A stretch of DNA of 64,000 bases, taken from assembly GCA_012934845.2 (NCBI GenBank), contig WNNJ02003577.1:62001-126000 (forward strand). The letters run 5' to 3'. A program made the translations under genes and the position numbers. This stretch comes from Pomphorhynchus laevis. Lineage: Eukaryota > Acanthocephala > Palaeacanthocephala > Echinorhynchida > Pomphorhynchidae. The notes beneath the pieces were generated by a model. That model worked only from the letters and a program-made list of their open reading frames with translations. It was not told where the DNA came from and did no database searches. The first letter of the stretch is position 1; the number at the start of each line of letters is the position of its first letter. This document shows positions 20,522 through 32,345 of the stretch, one piece after another.

Positions 20522-21487
20522 TTGTTCAATGCGATTAAATATTATGAATATGTGATTAAAATCTCATTCTGCACTCCTGATCTGGCAATGTCGTACGTCG
20601 ACTACTTTAAAAAAGAGCATTCGGAACAAGGTATAATTGCTTCCAAACCAATCCTGGCAACAATAAAGATAAATAACATGCCCACATACATTTCAGAACA
20701 AGATATATCAGCCCTAGAAACTGATTACAAAATCTCTAACGTACGCTTTATAAAAGGGATTAAAGGCTTCCCCATTCCCGTGGCGTTCTGCAATGCCCCA
20801 ATTGATGAAGCTCTAAAACTATCGATTTCGACATGCAATCCTTTTATGGGGTATAATTTGAGATTTTCAATAATCGAAACCGACTCACTAACGTACCCTC
20901 ACTGCAACAATTGCCATCAGTGGGGGCATTGGTCTGCTGGCTGTTCTCTACCCCATAAGTGCGGCGTGTGTGGTACAACTGCTATACATCCTGAGAAGTG
21001 CGAAAGTAAGCCATTTTGCGCAAACTGCGGTGGTGAGCACCCCGCATGGTCAAAAAAGTGTAAAATCTTTAAAGCGTACCAAAAGAGACACAGGGGTGTG
21101 ACAGCAAAACCGACTAGCTTCGTGGAAGCTGTCTCGTCTAACAAGAAAGACGACAGGATGCCGGATACGGAAATTCTTAAACTTATTGAAATGCAGCATC
21201 AGGCATCAATGATTCAACTTGAAAAATTGGTCCAAAAATTGGTGGGTCAATTAGCAGAATCCTTCCGTTCTCCTCCTTCTGGGAAGACTAACAATATTAA
21301 GAAGCCACCAAAATCTAAGAAACGAAACGGGTCAGCGCTGAGCATAGCTGCTCTGAAGCTTGCTCGGAAGGATTCGATCTGGGCTATGGCTAACGAGGGA
21401 AATGAAGATATCGCCCGTGGGCAAGCGACTCCATTTGTCGTGACGGGAAGCGGTAAAGGCGACCTTTCCGCCTCTAGTTGCGACTAG
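20522..21487 (+). CDS. LINE ORF1 protein with three zinc knuckles
   Basis: The 321-codon ORF has CNNCHQWGHWSAGC, CGVCGTTAIHPEKC and CANCGGEHPAWSKKC at about residues 128-176, so three CCHC-type knuckles, followed by a basic stretch and a coiled-coil-like helix (about 210-245). It would coat element RNA. Coding continues upstream of the listed ATG in another frame: the phrase FGASGKAEHVQCFYKGLC lies in the frame interrupted by TAA near 20,510. The real ORF1 therefore began near 20,283 or earlier. Confidence 0.7.
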   Translation: MFNAIKYYEYVIKISFCTPDLAMSYVDYFKKEHSEQGIIASKPILATIKINNMPTYISEQDISALETDYKISNVRFIKGIKGFPIPVAFCNAPIDEALKLSISTCNPFMGYNLRFSIIETDSLTYPHCNNCHQWGHWSAGCSLPHKCGVCGTTAIHPEKCESKPFCANCGGEHPAWSKKCKIFKAYQKRHRGVTAKPTSFVEAVSSNKKDDRMPDTEILKLIEMQHQASMIQLEKLVQKLVGQLAESFRSPPSGKTNNIKKPPKSKKRNGSALSIAALKLARKDSIWAMANEGNEDIARGQATPFVVTGSGKGDLSASSCD

Positions 21488-21521
21488 GTGGAGGGCGTCC
21501 CACTTCGGTAACACTTACGCA

Positions 21522-22888
21522 ATGGGAAGTAATCAAGGGCCTTTTTCACTGAATATCATTCAGTGGAATTCGGGAGGTGCTTCCGCCCTTAGCCTTCTAT
21601 CTGGTAGAGATGCAGATGTTATAGTCCTTCAGGAGACGCGGTCTATCCGTCTCCCCCAGGATATTACTCGATTTATCCCTAAGCACATATACACCCATTT
21701 TACTCCTTGCATAACCCCCCTCACTCCTCTTCATCTCAAGGTCTTTTAACCCTAGTAAAAAGCTCATTAAGACCATCCCTCCTATTAAACTACTCTTGTC
21801 CAGCCCTATCTTGTTTAGCTATATCACTTTGTAAGAACGGTAAGCGTATAAGCATAGCCAATGTCTATATTCGGCCAGGAGAAATTCACAAGAACCGTGA
21901 CCTCCTGGATCAAATATTGGGGAGCGGTTATGACATGTTACTTGGTGACTTCAACGACAGAACTGGTCGTTGGATTAATGCAGCACTCCGAAGAGCAAGG
22001 ATCGACTATCTTATTCATAAACCACCTTCCCCAACCTTTCATTGCTCTACAACAAATTCTCTCCTCGACATATTACTGCTACATAAGATGTGGTTGTTGA
22101 AACCCATTTGCACCGAGCAGTCGCGTCAACAACAGACCACCTCTCATGACCTAATTCGCTGGAGGCTAGAGGACGATACGTTGCTTAGAAGAAGGTTTCA
22201 CTTTGACCCTATTAGAGTGGCCTTCTTTCAGGCAGCTATCCAACTCTTCCCCAGAATTGGAATTGAGAGTTTGACCGAATTTAATTCCTACCTCTCATCG
22301 CAAGCTACCGCGATCCTTTCGACTACCTATAAAGTTCGAATATACAATCCTAATCCAACAAAGCTTAAGGTCCTAGCTAAAATGTTACACCTTCCCAATC
22401 TCTCTGTTTCCGCCAGACATATCCTCTCGAATGAATATTGGAGCTCTAGATATAGGCTCCAGCTGAGCAGGGATAGGGCAAGCATTGCTCGCCTAAACCC
22501 TTCTCAGGCTTCCTTCTGGAAGATATTCAAGAAGGAGAAGTTTGTTTGCTGGAAGGATAGAGCCTTGGTTTGGATTGGTAGCATAGGCCTTGACAAAGTT
22601 TTAGAGGAGTCACTTTCCTTACATAATTATGGAGCCACTCAATCTCCCAACCAATCCCGCCTTGGTGTGACTTCAGGAGTAGGGACTTATCTGTTACAGA
22701 TATCCTTAACTCCTGGGGACCACTCCCGGGCACCTCCAAATCCCACGGCGCCACTCACCACTCGTGTCTGTCAGCTTTTGACATACAGTCAGAGCGAGGA
22801 GGTCGCCATCACAATGCTATTAGCCTCCCCGTCTGACATAGCGGACATCAACATCAGCCGTCGAGTTTTTTACCTAAAAAGAGATTAA
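21522..22888 (+). pseudogene. LINE ORF2 endonuclease part, frameshifted
   Basis: The first frame (21,522-21,749) has LNIIQWNSGGA and IVLQETRS, the catalytic N and E of the APE fold. After a shift near the C-run at 21,715 the next frame (21,707-22,888) has ANVYIRPG, LLGDFNDRTGRW and NSLLDILLL, which carry further active-site residues. The enzyme would nick genomic DNA to prime reverse transcription. The linker to RT includes an RxxRLQLSRDRASIAR helix. It is broken by two single-base shifts. Confidence 0.7.
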
Positions 22889-23979
22889 TCACTTGTCCTA
22901 AAGATCTGCGGCCCATCTCGATTCAAAACGCCCTCATATCCATCTACGAGAAAGCGCTTGCGCGTAGAATCCGCGTTCATTTATGTAGGCGTAATTTGAT
23001 CCCACCGAGTTTTCATGGGTTTGTCAAAGGGCGCTCGGTCCATTCAGCAATTGGTGAAGTGCATCAGTTTTGTCAGGATAATAGTCATCAGCTTGCTGTG
23101 GCTGTTTTTCTTGATTTTTCAGCTGCATTTGACCGGATCTCCATTCCCTTCGTTATCTCCTCTCTCAGGTCCCTCGGGTTGCCTGCGAGAATTGTTAACA
23201 GGGTGGAGATATTGCTGTACACCAAGCGGTTCTACTATGAAGACGACCCTGATGCGCGTCAGTTCTACCCTATTACGGGTGTACCTCAAGGATCCCCACT
23301 TTCTCCTATCTTATATCTTGCTGCATCCATTGTTCTATTCAAGAATTTTAAACGTGATCAACATCTAGTGGTATATGCTGATGATACCACCGCCTTGTTC
23401 TCTGGACGCAGGTGCAAAGATGTAATCTCTGACATCATCCGTTTCTTTTTAAGATTAAAAGATCAGTTGCCCCTATCCAATCTTATTTTAAACTCCTCTA
23501 AATCACAGGTGGTAGTCTTTAATGGCGTTCCTGCCACCAAAAAGAAACTTAAGAGACTAGCACTCTCTGCACTCTCCTCCATTTTGCAGCATCAACCACT
23601 CCCCATCTTCACGAGTCGAGTAAAATATCTGGGGTTCACCGTTACGGTGAATTGGTCGGCGAAAGCTGACATGGATAGACTTAAACGTATCCTGAAGAAA
23701 GCTAGGTGGGCTCTGAAACGGGCCCAGCATCTGTCATTGAATGGGATAACCCAAGTGCGCCTCTGGGGTACTTGGGATATCTCGGGATTAGTCTTCTTCT
23801 CACGAGGACGTCCCCCAGAACAAAGACTAAGGTTTCTCAAGCTCCTCATCTCGAGATTACCAACCATAGTCCGCCTTGACTGGACCCTTAGGTGTGTGAG
23901 AGACCCCGAATGGTTCAGTCAGAGGGCGGCGCGCTGGTGTGGCCGAGGGGCTCAGATCTCTCTGGACCTGAGGCCGTGA
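22889..23979 (+). CDS. LINE ORF2 reverse transcriptase part
   Basis: The open frame starts just before CPKDLRPISIQNALISIYEK (finger region) and contains FHGFVKGRSVHSAI, AVFLDFSAAFDRI (motif A), ITGVPQGSPLSPILY (motif B) and LVVYADDTTALF (catalytic YADD), then a thumb with VKYLGFTV. All catalytic Asp residues are intact. The first ATG is at 22,996, but conserved residues begin earlier, so the natural protein is fused to the upstream endonuclease. The 3' UTR is about 130 bases and ends in TTAC repeats. Confidence 0.8.
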
Positions 23980-24110
23980 ATATAAGTTGAAGATTTCAAA
24001 ATACACGTCGTGAACAGCTTCTATTTAAAGTTTTCTTTTGCATGTTTTTGTTTCTTAAGTTTTTTATCAGTTATATAGTTATTAATAAAACCCTTACTTA
24101 CTTACTTACA

Positions 24111-24959
24111 TATTTCTAACTAATGTAAGGTACCGAATTTGATTTTTTCTTTTCTCTTTTTATTTATTGATGGACATGTAAGTGGATCCGTACACATTTG
24201 CCATAAATTCTATTCTATCAGAAATTTTCGTAATCATTTGAATTCGTAACATTTTCCGATATTTTTTGTTACAATCGTTGTTTTTGCTTTAAAATTATGT
24301 TACGCAATTCCTTGTTTTAATTTATTGTTTCAATTCAAAGAGGTTTCAAGCATTGACGTTTATTTTTATCATTAGAAATTGAGTTTAATATCATCAAGTA
24401 ATGGTGATTAGTAGAAATAAAAAGTTATAACAATTTCACACTTTTAAATCGTGAGTGTATGTCAAAACAGACCATTATAAAGTTTAACAAATGTTGTCAA
24501 AGAACAGATCAGAAGAAGGACGATGATTGATAGAACAAATGATTACCAGTTCACACAAAAAACGTTACTTCATTCAAAGTCTGCATCCAGTTTATGAACT
24601 GGATGAGTCACGGATTCAGTGTGTTACCAAACGTTGTCTGTTGAGAAGGAACGTAGAGTTATTTTTATAAAATAACATAAAGCAGACGCCTAATGAACCA
24701 AATACTTACAAATCGTCTTAAACCTACTCTGCATCACGGCATTCTTAAGGTATCACCTAGATGACGGTATGATCATAAGACATGCCCACAAGACGTGATT
24801 ACAATAGTTATTAGGTAAAAATACAATTGTAAAAACTGTAATTTATAAAGAATTATTGTAGCTGGATCAAAGAAATTTTTTTGATATTTAGCTATCCTCT
24901 GCTAGAATCTTCAGAAAATTACAAATTTTATTTGATATTTCGCTAATCAATATTCCTTT

Positions 24960-25033
<74 letters not shown>

Positions 25034-25560
25034 ATTTATATTAATATAAATTGAGTATCAATATTATATTAATAAATATTCATTTATATAGCAGTTAGTC
25101 TTGATGACTAAGTAATCCTTATTATGATGCATCGTTGGTTATTTATTTAATTTTAAATTTGATTTAACTTTAAACTTTATATATATCATACAAAATCTTA
25201 TATTATTCATTACTATTTTTATTTGTTTATTTATTATTTAATTTTTTAATTAGCAGTTTTTAATTTAAAATAAATTGACTCAGATAGCAGATTCTCATTT
25301 ATTACTTATTTTATATTAATTCGAGCATTGCAGTAAACATTATCTTCTATTTATTATTTGCGAACATATTGAATACTGAATTACTGAAACTGTATTCTTG
25401 ATACGGCATTTTTCTGCTAATTTTCAACCAAGTTTGGATTTATTTTTTATTAAGTATAAATCATATTATTTAAAATTTTAACTATTCTTTGAAAATTTTT
25501 AACGGATGGATAACAAATAATATAATTTGAATTGGAATAAGGTACACTAAATAATTAATT
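24111..25560. other. AT-rich spacer with repeat debris
   Basis: No gene seen. At 24,866-24,946 it holds a piece matching the outer tip of the long inverted repeats (phrases TGGATCAAAGAA and GATATTTCGCTAA). A TA microsatellite occupies 24,965-25,031. A small hairpin, CATCCAGTT/AACTGGATG, lies near 24,590. AT-rich simple sequence follows. Confidence 0.6.
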
Positions 25561-25690
25561 TCATTAGAGGAAATACGTCATTAGCACATATTTAACCCCA
25601 CTGCTACGTTTGGTCGAGGAATAGGGCTCGATGCCTGATAACATGACAGTTTCTCTTGATGACCTTTAATCCTTAATCTGATACGTTATT
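25561..25690 (+). repeat. Diverged copy of PLE-like structured tail
   Basis: It shares with the copies at 46.0, 53.3, 54.3 and 57.2 kb the order: a GAGGAAATAC lead, CCCC-CTGCTA, GTCGAGGAATAGGG, CCTGATAACAT and TTGATGACCTTTAAT. Several paired positions have drifted, so it is an old copy. It lies about 300 bases from the 3' end of the H4 gene. Confidence 0.6.
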
Positions 25691-25990
25691 TGTCAATTCT
25701 TATTGATTTTTTATACGTAGACAAGTATCTGTAAATGTAATGTATAGATTAATTTTTAATTGACAAATTTATTAATTTATTAATAACCACAACATCACTT
25801 CAACCTGTTATTCTCCTTATATCACCTTCACCTTTTTTCATTTCAAAATCTTAAAAATTTGCACCTGCAACACAATTCACATTATTCTAATTACTACTGT
25901 CATCTAATTTATTAAAATTAATTATTAATTTGCAAATTTAACATTTTATTAAATAAAATAAACAAAATTTATTTACAAACTCTTAGTCAA

Positions 25991-26305
<315 letters not shown>

Positions 26306-26378
26306 TCAACTTTAGTGATTTACTATTTACTCGAGATACAGAATGAAAAAATCTTCGAAATGTCTTCTCCCTTTGTGC

Positions 26379-26402
26379 ATATAGAAACTTGTTTCCGATT
26401 GG
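26379..26402 (-). promoter_or_regulatory. Probable H4 promoter: CCAAT and TATA-like boxes
   Basis: On the minus strand a CCAATC (26,397-26,402) is followed about 13 bases later by CTATAT (26,379-26,384). This lies about 80-100 bases upstream of the H4 ATG, a usual spacing for histone genes. It is inferred by position only. Confidence 0.45.
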
Positions 26403-26419
26403 TTGACGACCTCATTATG

Positions 26420-27003
26420 CATGCATATTCTTGCCTCATTATAGCGATAGCACAGATCACATATCAATTTTCTATTTATTGTGCAATGCTGCACACCGAC
26501 AGCAAATTCAACAACTGTTCTCAAAGTATTCTATTCATACGGTCAAGTTGAACTTTTGTAAATTTATTTGCTACTTGCACAAAATGAAAAGCTTCTACAA
26601 TTGTCAAACAATTATTGAAAATAAGATTAAAAAAGCCGTTCGGATAGTTGTTAATGTAATAGTTCAAATCTATTATAACATTACTAAATATAAAAAAAAC
26701 TATTTTGAACGCGTCGCGGTAGCAAAGTCACATGTTGACTTATAACCACAAAACTTGTTCATACTAGTTCAGACTAGTTTAACAAATTCTTTGATAACTA
26801 ACTACTTACATTTAAATTTATTGATTACAAACTACTTACAATTATGCATAATTACTGGTTTTACTATAATTTCACTTATACAACGATTAGCCAGCGATTC
26901 ATCGGTAAAACTGTCTGAGCTTCAAGTATCGATTAAAGCATTACATCAGATATCATTGACGTATATAATATACACACATAAATATACTGAGTATTTTACA
27001 TAA
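26420..27003. other. Spacer between H4 and CR1-like LINE
   Basis: AT-rich DNA with a few short open stretches and no recognisable gene. A short tandem phrase, CTACTTACA with TTGATTACAAA, repeats near 26,790-26,845. Confidence 0.4.
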
Positions 27004-27040
27004 ATTGATACTATATATCAATTTACATATCCTACAGTTA

Positions 27041-27925
27041 ATGAGAGCCAAGAAGAAAAATCTACCAAAAGCCAAGCGAGTAATCTCTGTTGATACCGAT
27101 AAAACCGGCAAGCTCGAGAACATACAAGTGGAATGCTCCGCTAGCGGCTGTCAAATCTGGACATCAGTAACACATAATTGTGCTTTGGGTCAGGAAACTT
27201 GTGGCGGGCCACCGTTCTACTGCTGATTCTGTGCGGCGAAACAAATCAACTTGTTAATAGAACGCTTAAATCAATTAGAAATGGCATCGCAGCAGGATGA
27301 AATTTCTCAAATTTCTGATAAATCTACTAAGACAGTGAAGGAGTCGCAAATTGTATTGTAGCAAGATGGATTTTGTCAAGTTTATGATAAATCTACCGAG
27401 ACAGTGACGGAGCCGCAAATTGTTATAACTTATATATCTATTCCATATTCCATTTCTAAGCCAACCACACAAAATCCAGAGGACCTATCTTTCCATAATG
27501 TTTCTACAGAGCAGCTTCTAGCTCCCAAATCGACGTGTGCGCATATAATACCCAGTTCGGCCAGCGTGTGGAGCAGAAACCAACGGCATCTGCGAATGAT
27601 GAAAACATCGGAGGAAATACCTGATAATAGTTCAACTAAATGTCAAAGAGAAAAATCTCCAATGTCCCGACAAAGCGAATCTCAAAGTCACAATCACGAC
27701 CACACTCCTTCAAAAGCAACACAGGAAGTTTTCAATCAATTACCGTTGACAACATCGGATACTCCGAGTAATAATCATTCAAATCATAGGAGATCTACTA
27801 CACATACAGAGGAATATCGTGCCTGCTGTTTGCTAGTAGCTAGTCTGAGGGAACCTTCCAGTTTGAATAATCATTATCGACTGAAAGAGGACACGGATAT
27901 GATAAGCTCGGTCCTCTCTCTATGA
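27041..27925 (+). pseudogene. Gag-like ORF1 remains of CR1-like LINE
   Basis: The start has KKKNLPKAKRVISVDTDKTG and then ECSASGCQIWTSVTHNC, a Cys-rich stretch that may be a remnant of the PHD-like finger found in some CR1 ORF1s. A TGA at 27,224 and later shifts break it. The later open part (27,404-27,925) is Ser/Thr/His-rich without a known domain. Assignment depends on its position before the endonuclease. Confidence 0.35.
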
Positions 27926-28464
27926 TGATGCCATCAAAGAACGTAGACGAATTTAATGCTATAAGTATTGTGAATTTAATTCGCGTGGGTAAGCGTCAAC
28001 AAGATGGAAGATCAAGGCTTCTAAAAATGGTATTTTAGAACAAAACAATGAGATATAATGTATTCTCACAACGGTATAAACTTCGTGATACCGGACTGAA
28101 TATTCTGCAAGATCTAGATCCAGACGAACGAGCTCGACTAAAACTCGCTAAACTGGAACTAATAGAGATGAGATAAAGTGGAGAAATTAACTTGTCAATT
28201 CAGAATTTTCAAGTAGTGCGACTCAAGCGTATGAACTGGCGGCCAAACTTTGCTCTTCGCAATCACTCGTAACCTATGGGGACGTCCAGAAGCTTTGTGT
28301 CGAAGTAGATCACATGCGTACTATATGCGCCGCTACCCCACAGAAACAGTGACGCCGTTAAATAGTATTTTTGACAACCTCAACCGGGCAAATATCAAAG
28401 TTCACTCTCCGATGGCGCTCATGTCCAATAATGACTTCTGCAATTTTCGTGTAATGTTTCTAAT

Positions 28465-28891
28465 GTGCTGACCCTACCGAATAAACTCGACGATCTGTCT
28501 CATTTAACACATGAAGAGACTTTTGATATCTTAGCACTTACTGAAACAGGGGTCTCATCGTCGATCAGTGATACTGAAATCGCAATACCTGGGTACAGTG
28601 TTCACAGAGCAGACAGAACCTCACGTGCTGGAGGTGTGGCCATATTTGTTTCTGATACCCCTATACAGTGAACTTATTGAATCAACTGTTGATAACTCAA
28701 CCGGTAACGAACCCATCTGGATCAAAGTTAAATCCAACATGGAATCGCATATTACTGTTGTTTTGTTTTATCGCTCTCCCAGATCACGAACTATCGACAT
28801 TATTAATTCGATCAACCGTCACTTGCATAGGAAGGGGATGTTAATCTTCGATGACTTCAATATGCCTCATGTAAGTTGGAATTATTATTGA
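28465..28891 (+). pseudogene. APE endonuclease fragment of CR1-like LINE
   Basis: LALTETGVSSSISDTEIAIP carries the catalytic Glu, and SVHRADRTSRAGGVAIFVSD is the next conserved block. A frameshift near 28,670 moves to the second frame, where VVLFYRSPRS and LIFDDFNMPHVSW follow. In the latter the usual GDFN has become DDFN. The C-terminal third of the domain is deleted. Confidence 0.7.
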
Positions 28892-29186
28892 CATATTTTC
28901 ACCTACCATTAACGTAAAAACGAAACCAAGGCAAGCAACTCAGTGGCTCGTACACTCTGTAAGACAGGCAATCAAAAAACGCAACTTGGCATTTCACAAA
29001 TACAGAACTGGGCACGGCACTTTCGAGGCTTACAGAAAAGCTCGAAACTACGCGACGTCAATTAAACGTAATGAGCAATGGACATTCCTGTATAATCTAT
29101 GTTCCCAAATTCGATCTGACCCAAAGCGATTCTATTAGTTTGTAACCAAGCAGAGCAAATCGAGATACGCTCAACTACAATGCGTA

Positions 29187-30382
29187 TTGGACGACGCGGA
29201 CAACTTGGTATGCGACCAAAAATCGATTGCTGATTTATTTGCAAACGAATTTGCAATGGAGAACCCGTCATCAATCAGTAAGAAGGTAACGTTCGAACGT
29301 TTTGAAAGGAATAGTACCTCAGCTAATCTAGACGAACGCCTAAAAATCGTTCAACTAAATAATGTATTCTCGGAACTAATAAGACTACCAAGAACTAATT
29401 TCTCTGCGCCAGACGGTATACCGTCAATTGCCCTACGTGAACTCGCAATCACTGTGTGTACACCTCTTCATGCCTATTTGTTACCTCGTTATATACATCG
29501 ATTTTACCTGATGACTGGAGAACCGCAATAGTGTGCTTAATCTATAAGAAAGGAAATAAATTACGTTTATCGAACTACCGTCCAATAAGCCTTATATGCA
29601 TATCTTGCAAACTCTTGGAGCGAATAGTGCTTGCTGAATTGGAAACATTCATCAACAGGAAGGGAATCATGAATAATCAACAACATGGTTTTCGTAAACT
29701 AAGATCCACTACGACAAACTTACTCACCGCGAGACACAGCTGGGCGTCTTCGATAGACGCCGGAAACGACATTAACATTGTTTTTTATTTATCGCGAGCA
29801 TTTGATCGAGTAGACCATTCAATCCTTATCGGTAAATTATATGACATTGATGTGCACACTTGCATCCTCCATTGGATTTCTGACTTCTTATACAGTCGCT
29901 CATTTACGGTTAAAATAGGAGACACGTTTTCATCTAACATTCAACTACACTCTGGCGTTCCACAAGGTTCAGTCCTGAGCCCAACGCTCTTTAATATATA
30001 CATCAATGGCGTAATACCACTTATAGCTTCTGACTGTATTCTATATGCATATGATATTAAAATTTGGCGGGCCATCAAAAACGACAACAACATGCACATC
30101 CTACAATTTGACATATCGAACCTGCAGCATTGGGCAGGTGCAATGAATTTGACTATAAACCCAGAAAAATGTGATCATATGCACATTGGACGCAGGCGAC
30201 ATATTGCAAAATATGAAGTAAGCGGAAGGCAAATAAACATGGTCAACTCATACAAGGACCTAGGTTTAATAATAACAGATGACCTAAAAACAAATATCAA
30301 CTCCGCTGCAGTCAAAACTAAGTGCTTAAAAATTCTTGCTATGCTACGCAGAACTATTTGCAGTCGACATTCCGTCATTTAA
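29187..30382 (+). pseudogene. Reverse transcriptase of CR1-like LINE, catalytically dead
   Basis: Coding runs in two overlapping frames (29,187-29,531 and 29,456-30,382). It contains ALRELAITVCTPLHAYLL, WRTAIVCLIYKKG, YRPISLICISCKLLER and QHGFRKLRSTTTNL, then motif A as VFYLSRAFDRVDH (usual DFSKAFD, Asp lost), motif B SGVPQGSVLSPTLFNIYING, and motif C as ILYAYDIKIW (usual YADD, first Asp lost). Two of the three catalytic Asp positions are gone. It is otherwise well preserved. Confidence 0.8.
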
Positions 30383-30940
30383 ACAACTTTATGAATCGTT
30401 GATTCTGAGTCACGTGTTATATGCATCGCAAGCCACGCATCCTCAATCAAAAACTGAGCAAACGAATAATGAAAAGGTGCTACACAAAGCAACGCATTTG
30501 GTTCCCTCGATAAGAGGCTTACCATTTGAAAATAGAATTCACTTGCTAGGCGTTACATCAATAGAAAAGTCTCTATTAATATCGGACTTGATGATGACAT
30601 GGGCAGCCGTAAATTGTCGTGATCATCCTTTGACAAATATCCTCCCATCCGCAAGGAATCAACACTCAGAGGTCACGGCCTTCACATCATGGCAAAACGG
30701 CACATCAGAGATGTATGCAGAGGTTTACCAGATAGGGTGCGCACTGTATGGAACAATCTACCTGTTCACATAGTAACATGTACATTAAAAACTGCATTCA
30801 AACGACGATTGAAGAACTTTGTGACTACAATTACATTACATTTTTTCATTTTTTATTTTAACTTTGTGACTATTGTGACTCATCTTGTAACGAGCTTTTG
30901 CTCACTCTGGTGTAAATTAATAATACAAATATTGTAGTAA
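30336..30940 (+). pseudogene. RT C-terminal end of CR1-like LINE
   Basis: SHVLYASQATHPQSKTEQ and HLLGVTSIEKSLLISDLM match the thumb and connection region. After a shift near 30,690 the usual ending RVRTVWNNLPVHIV with TAFKRRLKNFV follows. The element ends in AT-rich DNA by about 30,960. Confidence 0.65.
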
Positions 30941-31072
30941 CTTAAAATATATTAGATTTAAATCACGATTCCAAATTACACGAATAAAAGTAAAACGTTC
31001 CTCATTGTAAATGCCGGTATACGCCAAATATAATCTTGGCTTGTGACATCGATATAATTCCTTCTTTTCAGT

Positions 31073-31330
31073 CCTATACCCTTGATCATCATACCTGAGC
31101 CCTTGATCATCGTACCTGAGTCCTTGATAATCATACCTGAATCCATGGTCATCAGACTTGATCCCATGATCATGATACCTGACCCCTTGATCATTATATC
31201 TGAGTTCTTGAACATCATACTGATTTCCTTAATCATCAGGCCTGAATCCTTGAACATCAGACCTGATTTCCTTTGATCTTTTGAATCCTGAGTCCTTGAC
31301 CATCGAACCTAAGTCCTTGCTCATTCTGGA
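31073..31330. repeat. 21 bp minisatellite, about 12 diverged copies
   Basis: The unit is close to CCTTGATCATCATACCTGAGT, with a 21 base period that keeps both strands open (heptapeptide repeats around MIKGSGM on the minus strand). Copies differ by 2-6 bases, so it is an old array. There is no start context for a protein, so I read it as non-coding. Confidence 0.85.
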
Positions 31331-31834
31331 CCATAATGCTGTGTGAAATATCACGGATTATTACCCAAGTTTCCGAGTAATGTATGGTTCTGAAACAGCA
31401 CCATAATATAGCAGTACGATATAATGTTTGGGGTATTAAACAAATATTTAAAACAAGTCACCTTTAAAATAAACTGGGTATCTAATCAACTAATTTATCA
31501 CCACAAAGTCTAGACCATTCATTTTTTATTGGTTAAAACATTGCATCAACATCTAGCTCATCCACTAGCAATTTCAAATATTGTTAGCTTGTACACTATT
31601 TATAGATTATAAATATGTTTACGTATTTAAACGACCGTATCAATATCTGCAACTGTCAGCATTAGAGTATTTTGTCCTAGAACCCCAAATTACGAAAAAT
31701 TTCCGACCTTTATTGTACCAGATTTAATAAGCCTTTCGGTTTAAACACATCCATCTTATTTTATCGTTTGGTAATTAAAGAATGATTTCTGCTCATAGCA
31801 GTTATTTTGGTCAACGGATGATAAACAACGGATG

Positions 31835-32345
31835 ATGTTGCAAACGAATATTTGCATCGTGGAAATAGCATTATAATACTAATGTAACAATATATATTAA
31901 TATTATATATAAAATGTCTTGTTTTTTAACAGAAGATACTTTATTAACAACATACAAAGAATTGGTTACCCTCAAGTGGGCCCTTACCTTGTAAATTATA
32001 TTTAAAATGCAATGTTCACATTGGAATTGAGACTGCTGTTTGCATCAGGTTGCCTGAGGAATTAGGGTTATCAATAACCCCGATTAGCAACGGTCTGATT
32101 AACGTCGATCTCGCAGCCCTACGCACATTGACACAGCTTTAGCCAATTTTATTCCAATCATTGAGCGCATTGAGCTGACAATGTCGTTGTATGAAATGTC
32201 TTGTTAAAATAAATAATAAAAATTTAATTAATTAATAATTATGTTTTAAAACTGTCATGTTTAAATTTAAAATGTTTTTTGCAAACGAATATTTTCATCG
32301 TGGAAATAGCATTATAATACTAATGTATTAATATTATATATAAAT
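31835..32345. repeat. Direct repeat pair enclosing 350 bp insert
   Basis: A block of about 75 bases starting GCAAACGAATATTT and ending in TATTAATATTATATATAAA occurs at 31,840-31,915 and 32,278-32,345. The DNA between is richer in G and C and includes TTATCAATAACCCCGATTAG. This may be a tandem duplication or an insertion that duplicated its flank. No ORF. Confidence 0.7.

Larger units (their letters stand above)
20283..24110 (+). mobile_element. Nearly full-length APE-type LINE with TTAC tail
   Basis: ORF1 (20,283-21,487) encodes a gag with zinc knuckles, and ORF2 (21,522-23,979) encodes an AP-like endonuclease and RT. It ends in AATAAAACCC followed by a TTAC tandem tail at about 24,088-24,108. 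This layout is that of jockey/I-group non-LTR retrotransposons. Damage is light: a stop or frameshift at the A6 run near 20,512, a shift near the C-run at 21,715, and a shift near 22,886. It is a recent but inactive copy. ORF1 relatives also occur at 13.6 kb on the minus strand. Confidence 0.8.
27005..30960 (+). mobile_element. Inactive CR1-like LINE
   Basis: In order it holds a gag-like region with a Cys-rich start (27,041-28,450, broken), an APE endonuclease piece (28,465-28,891), then after a deletion an RT linker with stops (about 28,920-29,190), RT (29,187-30,382) and the RT C-terminal end (30,336-30,937, two frames). Layout and motifs match the CR1 group. Multiple frameshifts and lost catalytic residues show it is long dead. 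Confidence 0.7.

Noticed and set aside
29512-29530. CTGATGACTGGAG in CR1-like RT as hammerhead
   Set aside because: It encodes the conserved LPDDWR phrase of RT; no GAAA partner or stem.
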